DNA from: JACDBD01 sp050743385
GTDB taxonomy: Bacteria > Actinomycetota > Acidimicrobiia > IMCC26256 > JACDBD01
Length of the DNA stretch: 9,787 nucleotides
Reading direction: 5' to 3'
Assembly: GCA_050743385.1 (NCBI GenBank)
Contig: JBOGFJ010000153.1
Coordinates: 1-9,787, forward strand
Shown: positions 1-5,885 of the stretch, piece by piece
How the letters are laid out: each line of letters begins with the position of its first letter
How positions within the stretch are numbered: position 1 is the first letter of the stretch
Notes under the pieces: model-generated
Databases searched by the model: none
What the model saw: only the letters and a program-made list of their open reading frames with translations
What the model was told of the DNA's origin: nothing
Made by a program: the position numbers and the translations under genes

Positions 1-1
1 C

Positions 2-526
2 GGGTCGACGGGCGTCGCCGACATGCCGCCGGGCGCGCCGATGGTCCCGCTCGGCGCCACGCTCTTCGGGCAGCTGTCGCTGGCGGCGTGCGCGGAATGG
101 CTGTGGTCGGGATATCCGGCGCGGCACGCCGACCTCAAGATCGCGATGTCGGAGGGTGGCATCGGCTGGGTCGCGATGCTCCACGACCGCCTCGAGAACA
201 TCGTCGACCGTTCGGGCTACGGCGACTACTTCCCGGGCGAGCTCCGGCCCGCCGAGGTGCTGCACCGCAACTTCTGGTTCTGCACGATCGACGACCCGTC
301 GACGATCTCTACTCGACACACGGTCGGTATCGACCACATCATGTTCGAGACCGACTACCCCCACGGTGACGGCACCTGGCCCGACAGCCAGCGCGTCTTC
401 GCCCGCTACTACGGCGATCTCCCGCCGGACGAGATCGCCAAGATCAGCCACGAGAACGCAGCTGCGCTGTTCCGGCACCCCCTCCCGCCACCCGACAGCC
501 CCCACGCCGCCGGCCTGCGGGCCTGA
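2..526 (+). CDS. Amidohydrolase-2 family metal-dependent hydrolase, C-terminal part (5' end outside window)
   Basis: The reading frame is open from the window edge and ends in TGA, giving 174 residues of a protein that begins upstream. The family (Amidohydro_2, ACMSD/uracil-decarboxylase-like TIM barrels) usually has about 300-400 residues, so roughly the C-terminal half is seen. Visible family features are KIAMSEGGIGWVAMLHDRLE (a late barrel strand and helix), the metal-site region MFETDYPHGDGTWPDS whose first Asp fits the conserved metal-binding Asp, and the closing motif ISHENAAALFRHP. Members in actinobacteria often sit among lipid or aromatic degradation genes, which agrees with the thiolase/SDR/acyl-CoA synthetase cluster 3 kb away, but the substrate cannot be told. 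The tail after RHP is short and Pro/Ala-rich. It converges on the FGGY kinase, with a large hairpin between the two. Family confidence is high; function is only hydrolase or decarboxylase in general. Confidence 0.85.
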   Translation, partial: GSTGVADMPPGAPMVPLGATLFGQLSLAACAEWLWSGYPARHADLKIAMSEGGIGWVAMLHDRLENIVDRSGYGDYFPGELRPAEVLHRNFWFCTIDDPSTISTRHTVGIDHIMFETDYPHGDGTWPDSQRVFARYYGDLPPDEIAKISHENAAALFRHPLPPPDSPHAAGLRA

Positions 527-532
527 GGAGCC

Positions 533-581
533 GTTTTGGCGTCACGTACCCACAACTGTTGTGGGTAGCTGACGCCAGAAC
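533..581. terminator. Large palindrome, probable bidirectional terminator
   Basis: The core runs from 537 to 577: arm TGGCGTCA (537-544), a 2-nt mismatch (CG/GC), arm TACCCACAAC (547-556), a single central T (557), then the exact complements GTTGTGGGTA (558-567) and TGACGCCA (570-577). Pairing continues outward to 533/581 with one G-U wobble at 536/578. It begins 6 nt after the amidohydrolase stop and 1 nt after the FGGY kinase stop (opposite strand), exactly where a shared terminator of convergent genes belongs. No U-tract follows on either side; U-less hairpin terminators are commonly reported in high-GC actinobacteria. A dispersed palindromic repeat is the main alternative. Confidence 0.7.
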
Positions 582-582
582 A

Positions 583-1899
583 TCAGTGGAACCGCTCGTA
601 GCGCTCGGCGGCGGCCGCGTGCCAGCGCGGGTCGGGTTCGACACGGCGCCCGGTGCGCGCCCATCGGCGACCGTCGGTCATGGCCATCGGGTCTTCGAGC
701 CCGGCGGCGATGCGCGCCAGCCACGCCGATCCCAGCGCGCCACCCTCGGGGACGGCGACGCAGTCGACCGGGAGCCCGGTGGCGTCGGCCAGCGCCTGCA
801 CCCACTCGTCGACCCGGGTGCCACCGCCCGTCGCGACGATGCGGCGCGGCGCGACACCCGCGGCCTCGATGATGCGGCGGGCACAGAACCCGGACGCCTC
901 GTACGCGGCCCGTCGCAGCGCGCCGGCGTCGTGGGTGAGGTCGAGGTCGTGCACCACCGCGCGCCGCGCGGGATCGTGGAACGGCACCCGCTCGCCGCGC
1001 GGATAGGGCGCCCACACCGGCACCGCCGCCGGGTCGGTGGGCGCGTCGCCGGCCGCGAGCAGTCGTCCGACCCAGTCGAGAAAGAGCCCGCCGGCGTTGC
1101 TGGGGCCGCCGACGAGCATCTTCCCCGCCGCCGTGTGGGGGATCGTCCAGTAGCCGGGGACCTCGTCGGTGCGTTCGGTGACGACCCACACGATGAGCGT
1201 GGTACCGAGGATCACGAGCACGTCGCCATCGTCGTCGGCGCCGGCGACGAGCTGCTCGGCGAGCGCGTCGATGCAGCCCGACGCGAGTGGCGGCCCGTCA
1301 CCACCGACCCTTCCCGCCTCGTGACCCGTTGGGACCAGCCGCGGCAGCTGCGCGGTCGAGATGCCGGTCGCGCGCACCGCCTGCGCGTCCCATCCGCCCG
1401 TGCTCCAGTCGAGGAGACCTGCGGCCGTCGCCGCGGTCGACGTGTCGAGCACGGCGGCGCCCGCGAGCGCGTGGTTGGCAACGGCCTGCGCGGGCCAGTA
1501 ACCGCCGGCCGCGGGCGCGTGCTCCAACAGCCATCGCAGGAACGCCAGCAGCTCGCCGCTCTCGGCCGGGCTCCCGACCGATGTCGTGCGACCGCGCTCG
1601 TCCCCGTAGAGCAGGCCCGGCGCGAGGGGGAGGCCGGCGTCGTCGACCGCGGTCAGCGAAGGCACCATGGCCGCCACGCTGACGCCGCGCACCGAGCCGG
1701 CGTCGATCTCGAGGGCGTCGAGGGCGGCGCGCGGGCCGCGCCGCCAGGCTTCGTCGGCGTCGTGCTCGAGGCGCGCGGGCGCGGGGACACGCAGTTGGTG
1801 CGGCACGCGGGCGCGCGCGACGACTCGACCGTCACCGTCCGCGGCCACCGCCTTCACCGAAGTCGTGCCGATGTCGATCCCGACGGTGACGTCGGTCAC
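583..1899 (-). CDS. FGGY-family carbohydrate kinase (xylulokinase-like)
   Basis: A protein of 438 residues, read from GTG at 1899. That GTG overlaps the upstream phosphatase stop as GTGA, so translational coupling is likely and the start is well placed; longer frame extensions run into the phosphatase gene and lack family sequence. The FGGY fold is shown by the N-terminal phosphate loop VGIDIGTTSVKAV (about residues 6-18), LYGDERGRT (98-105), SGCIDALAEQL with the expected catalytic base D211, the second phosphate motif LVILGTTL (228-235), GGPSNAGGLFLDW (264-276) and the adenosine motif ATGGGTRVDEW (356-366). These enzymes phosphorylate a sugar or polyol with ATP in the cytoplasm. At 438 residues it is somewhat shorter than classical xylulokinases of about 480-500, so another FGGY substrate is possible and I give no symbol. 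Its partner gene is a phosphatase of the inositol-monophosphatase family. The 3' end abuts a strong hairpin. Confidence 0.88.
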   Translation of the reverse strand: MTDVTVGIDIGTTSVKAVAADGDGRVVARARVPHQLRVPAPARLEHDADEAWRRGPRAALDALEIDAGSVRGVSVAAMVPSLTAVDDAGLPLAPGLLYGDERGRTTSVGSPAESGELLAFLRWLLEHAPAAGGYWPAQAVANHALAGAAVLDTSTAATAAGLLDWSTGGWDAQAVRATGISTAQLPRLVPTGHEAGRVGGDGPPLASGCIDALAEQLVAGADDDGDVLVILGTTLIVWVVTERTDEVPGYWTIPHTAAGKMLVGGPSNAGGLFLDWVGRLLAAGDAPTDPAAVPVWAPYPRGERVPFHDPARRAVVHDLDLTHDAGALRRAAYEASGFCARRIIEAAGVAPRRIVATGGGTRVDEWVQALADATGLPVDCVAVPEGGALGSAWLARIAAGLEDPMAMTDGRRWARTGRRVEPDPRWHAAAAERYERFH

Positions 1900-2669
1900 G
1901 GGCGCCGTCGCAGGGCCGCGAGCGCGTCGTCGTGGAGCAGGCCGTTGCTGCTGATCGCGTCGCCACCGTCGGACCGGGCGACGCCGTCGAGGTCGGTGAA
2001 GCGTCCGCCCGCCTCCTCGACGATCACCTGGAGGGGGGCGTTGTCCCACAGGTTCATGACGGGCTCGACGGCGATGTCGGCCGAACCTTCGGCCACCAGC
2101 ACGTGGCCCCAGAAGTCGGCGAACCCGCGCTCCGCCCAGCAGCGCGCCGCCAGGGCGCGGAACTGCTCACCCAAGCCGTACTGGTCGAAGCTGCGGCTCG
2201 ACGTGTAACAGAGCAGCGCGTCTTCGACCGCGCTCACACCCGAAACGTGGATCGGCTCTCCGTCCGCGAACGCGCCCTGCCCGCTCACGGCCCACCACCG
2301 TCGCCCGAGCGCCGGCGCCGAGGCCACCCCCGCGTGCATGCGGCCGTCGACCTCGAGCGCGATCAACGTCGCCCAGATCGGCACGCCACGGACGTAGCTC
2401 TTCGTGCCGTCGATAGGGTCGAGGATCCAGCGACGCGGACCGCTCCCGGTCTCGCCGTACTCCTCCCCGACGATTGCGTCCTCCGGGCGATCGCGTGCGA
2501 GGCGGTCGCGGATCATCTTCTCGGCGCCGCGGTCTGCCTCGGTCACGGGCGTGAGGTCGGGCTTCGACTCGACCGCGAGATCGCGGGCACGGAAGCGACC
2601 GAGGGTCAGCTCGTCGGTGGCGTCGGCGAGCTCGAGCGCGAGCGCGAGGTCAGGGTCGATTGCGGCAAT
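1896..2669 (-). CDS. hisN: Inositol-monophosphatase-family phosphatase, HisN-type (histidinol-phosphatase); start codon uncertain
   Basis: About 254-257 residues. Family marks: SKPDLTPVTEADR (about 32-44, counting from the ATC at 2660), the metal ligand in VGEEYG (E67), WILDPIDGTKSYVRGVP (78-94; D81, D84), FWGHVLVAEGSADIAVEP (183-200) and NLWDNAPLQVIVEEAGG (203-219; D206). From memory the sequence closely follows mycobacterial HisN in PDLTPVTEAD, WILDPIDGTK and SAPALGRRWW, so dephosphorylation of histidinol phosphate in histidine synthesis is the likely role; inositol monophosphate is the alternative. The start is odd. Homology runs upstream through DPDLALALELADATDELTLGRF, but the frame closes at TAG (2672-2670) and contains only ATT (2669) or ATC (2660) there. 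The first canonical start in frame is GTG at 2546, which would remove about 38 conserved residues. I give the ATT as the outer limit; a non-AUG start or a one-base frame error after an ATG at 2680 are both possible. It overlaps the downstream FGGY kinase by 4 bp. Confidence 0.82.
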   Translation of the reverse strand: MAAIDPDLALALELADATDELTLGRFRARDLAVESKPDLTPVTEADRGAEKMIRDRLARDRPEDAIVGEEYGETGSGPRRWILDPIDGTKSYVRGVPIWATLIALEVDGRMHAGVASAPALGRRWWAVSGQGAFADGEPIHVSGVSAVEDALLCYTSSRSFDQYGLGEQFRALAARCWAERGFADFWGHVLVAEGSADIAVEPVMNLWDNAPLQVIVEEAGGRFTDLDGVARSDGGDAISSNGLLHDDALAALRRRP

Positions 2670-2678
2670 CTATCCACC

Positions 2679-3614
2679 ATGACTCAGGACAAGGTCACGG
2701 CTGCAGCGGTGCAGGCCACGCCGGTGTACCTCGATCGGGACACGACGATCGAGAAGGCGTGCAACCTGATCGAGGAGGCGGGCATGCACGGCGCCCGACT
2801 CGTCGTGTTCGGCGAGGTGTTCGTCCCCGGCTATCCCGACTGGGTATGGCGCAAGACGCCGTGGGACGACAGCGCGTTCTTCGGCCGTCTCCAGGAGCAG
2901 GCCGTCGTGGTACCCAGCGCCGCGACCGAGCGGCTCGGGGAGGCAGCACGGCACGCGAACGCCTACGTCGCCATCGGCATCGAGGAGCGAGACCCGCACG
3001 GCAGCACGATCTACAACTCGCTCCTCTATCTCGGTCCCGACGGCCGCGTGCTCGGCACGCACCGCAAGCTGATGCCGACCGGCGGTGAGCGCCTGGTGTG
3101 GGGTATGGGCGACGGCTCCGGTCTGACGGTCCACGACACCGACGTCGGCCGCGTCGGCGGCTTGATCTGCTGGGAGAACTACATGCCCCTCGCGCGGGCG
3201 GCGTTGTACGCGCAGGGCGTCGACATCTACCTGGCGCCGACGTGGGACAACTCCGACGCCTGGGTGCCGACGCTGCGCCACATCGCCAAGGAGGGGCGCA
3301 TGCACGTCATCGGCGTGACGCCGTTCCTGCGCGGCTCCGACGTGGCCGACTCCTTCCCCGGCCTCGACGGCATCTACGGGGGCGACGACGACGTCATGAG
3401 CCGGGGGAACACGACGATCGTCGGCCCCGAGGGAAAGATCCTGGCCGGCCCGCTCGTCGGCGAGGAGGGCATCGTCTACGCCGAGCTCGACCTCGCCGCC
3501 GCCCGCACCTCGCGGCGTCAGTTCGACGCCGCCGGTCACTACGCCCGCCCCGACGTGTTCCGCCTCGTCGTCGATACGAGCCCGAAGCCGGCCGTCACCT
3601 TCGAGACCTTCTGA
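2679..3614 (+). CDS. Nitrilase (carbon-nitrogen hydrolase, aliphatic/arylacetonitrilase type)
   Basis: A protein of 311 residues from ATG 2679; the N-terminus MTQDKVTAAAVQATPVYLDR lines up with usual nitrilase starts. The whole catalytic set is visible: E46 in VVFGEVFVPGYP, K130 in HRKLMPTGGERLVW, the second glutamate E137, and nucleophile C164 in GGLICWENYMPLAR. The motif RKLMPT-x-x-ERLVWGMGDGS is characteristic of true nitrilases (EC 3.5.5.1) and the cyanide-hydrating branch, rather than of amidases, whose equivalent motif differs. It should hydrolyse an organic nitrile to a carboxylic acid and ammonia in the cytoplasm, commonly as an oligomeric spiral filament in this family. Substrate range is not readable. 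No Shine-Dalgarno sequence precedes the ATG, and the divergent hisN begins within about 10 bp, so the message may be leaderless. Its stop is 6 bp from the stop of the convergent thiolase. Confidence 0.92.
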   Translation: MTQDKVTAAAVQATPVYLDRDTTIEKACNLIEEAGMHGARLVVFGEVFVPGYPDWVWRKTPWDDSAFFGRLQEQAVVVPSAATERLGEAARHANAYVAIGIEERDPHGSTIYNSLLYLGPDGRVLGTHRKLMPTGGERLVWGMGDGSGLTVHDTDVGRVGGLICWENYMPLARAALYAQGVDIYLAPTWDNSDAWVPTLRHIAKEGRMHVIGVTPFLRGSDVADSFPGLDGIYGGDDDVMSRGNTTIVGPEGKILAGPLVGEEGIVYAELDLAAARTSRRQFDAAGHYARPDVFRLVVDTSPKPAVTFETF

Positions 3615-3620
3615 CGCTCG

Positions 3621-4808
3621 TTACGCCGGCGCCAGCACCTCGAGGACGGTGGCCGAGCCCATGCCGCCGCCGGCGCACATGCTCGTCACGCCGATCCCGC
3701 CGCCGCGACGGCGCAGCTCGTAGATCATCGTCGCGATCATGCGGGCGCCGGTGGCCGCGACTGGATGGCCGAGGCTGCACCCGCTGCCGTTGACGTTCAC
3801 CATCTCGTGCGGGAACCCGAGGATGCGGCTCGACGCCACTGCCACCGACGCGAACGCCTCGTTGATCTCCACCAGCGCCACGTCGTCGGTCTGCAGCCCC
3901 GCCCGGGTCAGCGCCTTCGGGATGGCGAGCGTCGGCGCGATGCCCGTGTCGCGCGGGGGCACGCCGACCGACGCCCACGACCGCACCACCGCCAGCGGCT
4001 CGAGCCCCTGCTCCCGGGCGTAATCGCCGTCGCAGATGACCATCGCGCAGGCAGCGTCGTTGAGGCCCGACGAGTTGCCGGCGGTGACGCTGAACCCGTC
4101 GATCTCGGGGTGCAGCGGCAGCAGTTTCGCCAGCCTCCCCATCGTCGTGTCGCGCCGCGGGTGCTCGTCGGTGTCGAACGTGCGGGTCTCCCCGCGCCTC
4201 CCGGCGGGAACCTCCATGGCGAAGATCTCGTCGCCCAGCCGCCCTTCGTCGATGGCGGCGACGGCACGCTGGTGCGAGTGGTATGCCCACTCGTCCTGTT
4301 CCTCGCGGGTCACACCACACGCCTGGGCGGTGTTCCACCCCACCGTGATCGACATGTCCATCGTGGGTGCATCGGGCGTCGCAGGGTGGCTCGGCGACAG
4401 CCACGGCTGCACGCCCGAGTATGAGCCCGGCAGCTTCTTGAAGACCGACGGGCTCTGCGTGATGCTCTCGGCGCCGCCGGCGATGACCACGCGGTCCATG
4501 CCGGCGCGGATGCTCCCGGCGGCGGTGTGGACGGGCGCCATGCCCGACGCGCAGTGGCGGTTGTGGGCGAGGCCGGGCACGTCGGTGAGCCCGAGGTCGA
4601 CGGCGGCGTAGCGGGCGACGCAGCCTCCGCCCTGGAGCGACTCCCCCAGCACGATGTCGTCGACGTCGTCCGCCGGGACGCTCGACCGTTTCAGTGCCTC
4701 GCTCACCGCTGCCTTGGCGAGCTCGAAGACGTCGACGTCGACGAGCGAGCCCCGGCGGGCGGTCGCGATCGGCGTGCGGGCGGCGGACACGATGACGGCA
4801 TCACCCAT
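3621..4808 (-). CDS. Thiolase (acetyl-CoA C-acyltransferase)
   Basis: A protein of 395 residues, of normal thiolase length. ATG at 4808 is chosen because GAGGGAG lies 7 nt upstream (4816-4822) and the protein then starts MGDAVIVSAARTPIA, the usual thiolase N-terminus; the longer frame to 4871 adds unrelated residues. The nucleophile is C86 in HNRHCASGM, followed by GGAESITQSP (111-120), NEAFA (316-320), the GSGCSLGHPVAATGAR block with H348, and the second catalytic cysteine C378 in SMCAGGGMG. It would cleave 3-ketoacyl-CoA with CoA (degradative) or condense acetyl-CoA units (biosynthetic); sequence alone does not decide. Being divergent from an acyl-CoA synthetase and a 3-hydroxyacyl-CoA dehydrogenase-like SDR supports the degradative role. 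Transcription probably starts from the TAATCT box at 4889-4884, leaving a leader of about 70 nt that can fold. Confidence 0.94.
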   Translation of the reverse strand: MGDAVIVSAARTPIATARRGSLVDVDVFELAKAAVSEALKRSSVPADDVDDIVLGESLQGGGCVARYAAVDLGLTDVPGLAHNRHCASGMAPVHTAAGSIRAGMDRVVIAGGAESITQSPSVFKKLPGSYSGVQPWLSPSHPATPDAPTMDMSITVGWNTAQACGVTREEQDEWAYHSHQRAVAAIDEGRLGDEIFAMEVPAGRRGETRTFDTDEHPRRDTTMGRLAKLLPLHPEIDGFSVTAGNSSGLNDAACAMVICDGDYAREQGLEPLAVVRSWASVGVPPRDTGIAPTLAIPKALTRAGLQTDDVALVEINEAFASVAVASSRILGFPHEMVNVNGSGCSLGHPVAATGARMIATMIYELRRRGGGIGVTSMCAGGGMGSATVLEVLAPA

Positions 4809-4826
4809 CACATGGCTCCCTCGCTC

Positions 4827-4856
4827 GGCCGCAGGGTACCTGCGGCCGCCCTGCGG
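4827..4856 (-). promoter_or_regulatory. Hairpin-forming repeat in the thiolase leader
   Basis: GGCCGCAGG (4827-4835) and CCTGCGGCC (4839-4847) are perfect 9-bp inverted arms around GTA. A second copy of the right arm, CCCTGCGG (4849-4856), can pair with CCGCAGGG (4829-4836) instead, so two mutually exclusive stems are possible. It lies between the predicted thiolase -10 and its ribosome site. It may be an RNA structure or a second operator; function is inferred only. Confidence 0.4.
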
Positions 4857-4883
4857 GACGCTCGTCCGCACCCATGGTCGAGG

Positions 4884-4889
4884 AGATTA
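4884..4889 (-). promoter_or_regulatory. Predicted -10 element for the thiolase
   Basis: Read on the minus strand this is TAATCT, a good match to the actinobacterial TANNNT consensus. It gives a start near 4877 and a leader of about 70 nt. No clear -35 is seen at normal spacing, and the inner inverted repeat 4890-4907 directly adjoins it, so a regulator bound there would block polymerase. Confidence 0.45.
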
Positions 4890-4907
4890 CCTGACGTCTC
4901 CGTCAGG
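4890..4907. promoter_or_regulatory. Candidate operator (perfect 7-bp inverted repeat)
   Basis: CCTGACG (4890-4896), spacer TCTC, CGTCAGG (4901-4907). An 18-bp dyad of this size between divergent lipid-metabolism genes resembles TetR- or GntR-type regulator sites, but no regulator gene lies in the window, so the binding protein is unknown. Its position next to the minus-strand -10 and upstream of the plus-strand -10 would let one protein control both directions. Confidence 0.5.
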
Positions 4908-4927
4908 CCTTTCGGGCTCGCGGTGGG

Positions 4928-4933
4928 TAATCT
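4928..4933 (+). promoter_or_regulatory. Predicted -10 element for the SDR-acyl-CoA synthetase operon
   Basis: TAATCT matches TANNNT. It would start transcription near 4940 and leave a leader of about 25 nt carrying the ribosome site. It is the mirror copy of the minus-strand box at 4884-4889, within the arms AGATTACC (4884-4891) and GGTAATCT (4926-4933). No convincing -35 is visible. Confidence 0.5.
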
Positions 4934-4948
4934 GCGCCCCGATCCGAT

Positions 4949-4956
4949 GGAGGGAG
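4949..4956 (+). promoter_or_regulatory. Ribosome binding site deciding the SDR start
   Basis: GGAGGGAG lies 8-10 nt upstream of ATG 4965. An in-frame ATG at 4947 overlaps this site and has no purine-rich site of its own, which favours 4965 as the start. Confidence 0.65.
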
Positions 4957-4964
4957 TCAGAGGG

Positions 4965-5873
4965 ATGGGAACGCTGGACGGAAAGGTCGCGATCGTCACC
5001 GGCGCGGGGCGGGGCATCGGACGGGGCCACGCGCTGCTCCTTGCCTCGGAGGGCGCCAAGCTGGTGGTCAACGACCTCGGCGGGGAGTGGGACGGCACCG
5101 GCGCCGACACGCGCCACGCCCAGCTCGTCGTCGACGAGATCACCAAGGACGGCGGCGAGGCCGTCGCCAACTACGACGACGTCGCCGACTGGGAAGGCGC
5201 CCAGCGCCTGATCAACCAGGCAGTCGAGTCGTTCGGCGACCTCAACATCCTCGTCAACAACGCCGGGATCCTGCGCGACCGGATGAGCTTCAACATGGGC
5301 GAGGAAGACTGGGACTCGGTCATCCGCGTGCACCTCAAGGGCCACTTCGCGCCGTCGCGCTTCGCGGCCGTGTACTGGCGCGAGCGGAGCAAGGCCGGCG
5401 ACGATGTGTACGGCCGCATCATCAACACGTCGAGCGAGTCGGGGTTGTTCGGTAACGCGGGGCAGGGCAACTACGCCGCCGCCAAGGCGGGCATCGCCGC
5501 ACTCACCATCGTGCTCGCCCGCGAGCTCGAGAAGTACGGCGTCACCGCGAACGTCATCGCACCCCGCGCCCGGACGCGCATGACCGAAGGCACCTTCGGC
5601 GGCTTCGGCGCCGCCGAAGAGGGCCAGTTCGACGAGTTCGCGCCCGAGAACATCTCTCCGCTGATCGCGTTCCTCGCCTCGCCGGCGGCAAGCGACGTGA
5701 GCGGACAGGTCTTCGTGCTCTGGGGTGGAATGGTGAACCGTATGGGCGGTTGGGAGCCGGTGGCGACGATCAAGAAGGACGGCCGCTGGACGGTCGACGA
5801 GCTCGCGAGCAGCAAGAGCGAGCTGTTCGGGGCGGACGGGAGCGGCGGCAAGATCCCCCCGATGTCCTTCTAG
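4965..5873 (+). CDS. Short-chain dehydrogenase, MFE-2/17beta-HSD4-like 3-hydroxyacyl-CoA dehydrogenase
   Basis: A protein of 302 residues. The Rossmann NAD(P) loop is VTGAGRGIG (11-19), then VVNDLGGEWDGTG (34-46), NNAGILRDR (98-106), catalytic S157 in INTSSESG, and Y170-x-x-x-K174 in QGNYAAAK. The features VVNDLGG, DGGEAVANYD, AGILRDRM and RVHLKGHF (His where many SDRs have the catalytic Asn) match the dehydrogenase domain of peroxisomal multifunctional enzyme type 2 and its actinobacterial relatives, so oxidation of a (3R)-hydroxyacyl-CoA or a steroid-CoA intermediate with NAD+ is likely. About 45 residues follow the SDR core (WEPVATIKKDGRWTVDELAS and onward), as in MFE-2-like proteins, without a fused hydratase domain. 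The acyl-CoA synthetase follows 12 bp downstream, so the two form an operon. Confidence 0.9.
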   Translation: MGTLDGKVAIVTGAGRGIGRGHALLLASEGAKLVVNDLGGEWDGTGADTRHAQLVVDEITKDGGEAVANYDDVADWEGAQRLINQAVESFGDLNILVNNAGILRDRMSFNMGEEDWDSVIRVHLKGHFAPSRFAAVYWRERSKAGDDVYGRIINTSSESGLFGNAGQGNYAAAKAGIAALTIVLARELEKYGVTANVIAPRARTRMTEGTFGGFGAAEEGQFDEFAPENISPLIAFLASPAASDVSGQVFVLWGGMVNRMGGWEPVATIKKDGRWTVDELASSKSELFGADGSGGKIPPMSF

Positions 5874-5885
5874 ACGGAGCGCGCC

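Noticed and set aside
1900..2049. N-terminal extension of the FGGY kinase to 2049
   Set aside because: These residues overlap the phosphatase frame and carry no kinase sequence; GTG 1899 with the GTGA overlap starts just before the VGIDIGTT motif.
559..2208. Long plus-strand frame of 549 codons opposite the FGGY kinase and hisN
   Set aside because: Its Arg/Gly/Ala-rich product has no family motifs, while the minus strand carries clear catalytic motifs of two families.
2670..3539. Minus-strand frame of 289 codons opposite the nitrilase
   Set aside because: The plus strand encodes a nitrilase with its full Glu-Lys-Cys set; the minus product has no recognisable features.
4809..4871. N-terminal extension of the thiolase to 4871
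   Set aside because: The added 21 residues are unlike thiolase N-termini and translate the leader hairpin; ATG 4808 has its own GAGGGAG site.
4947..4964. Earlier in-frame ATG (4947) for the SDR
   Set aside because: It overlaps the ribosome site and lacks an upstream purine-rich sequence; the product from 4965 starts at the normal SDR position.
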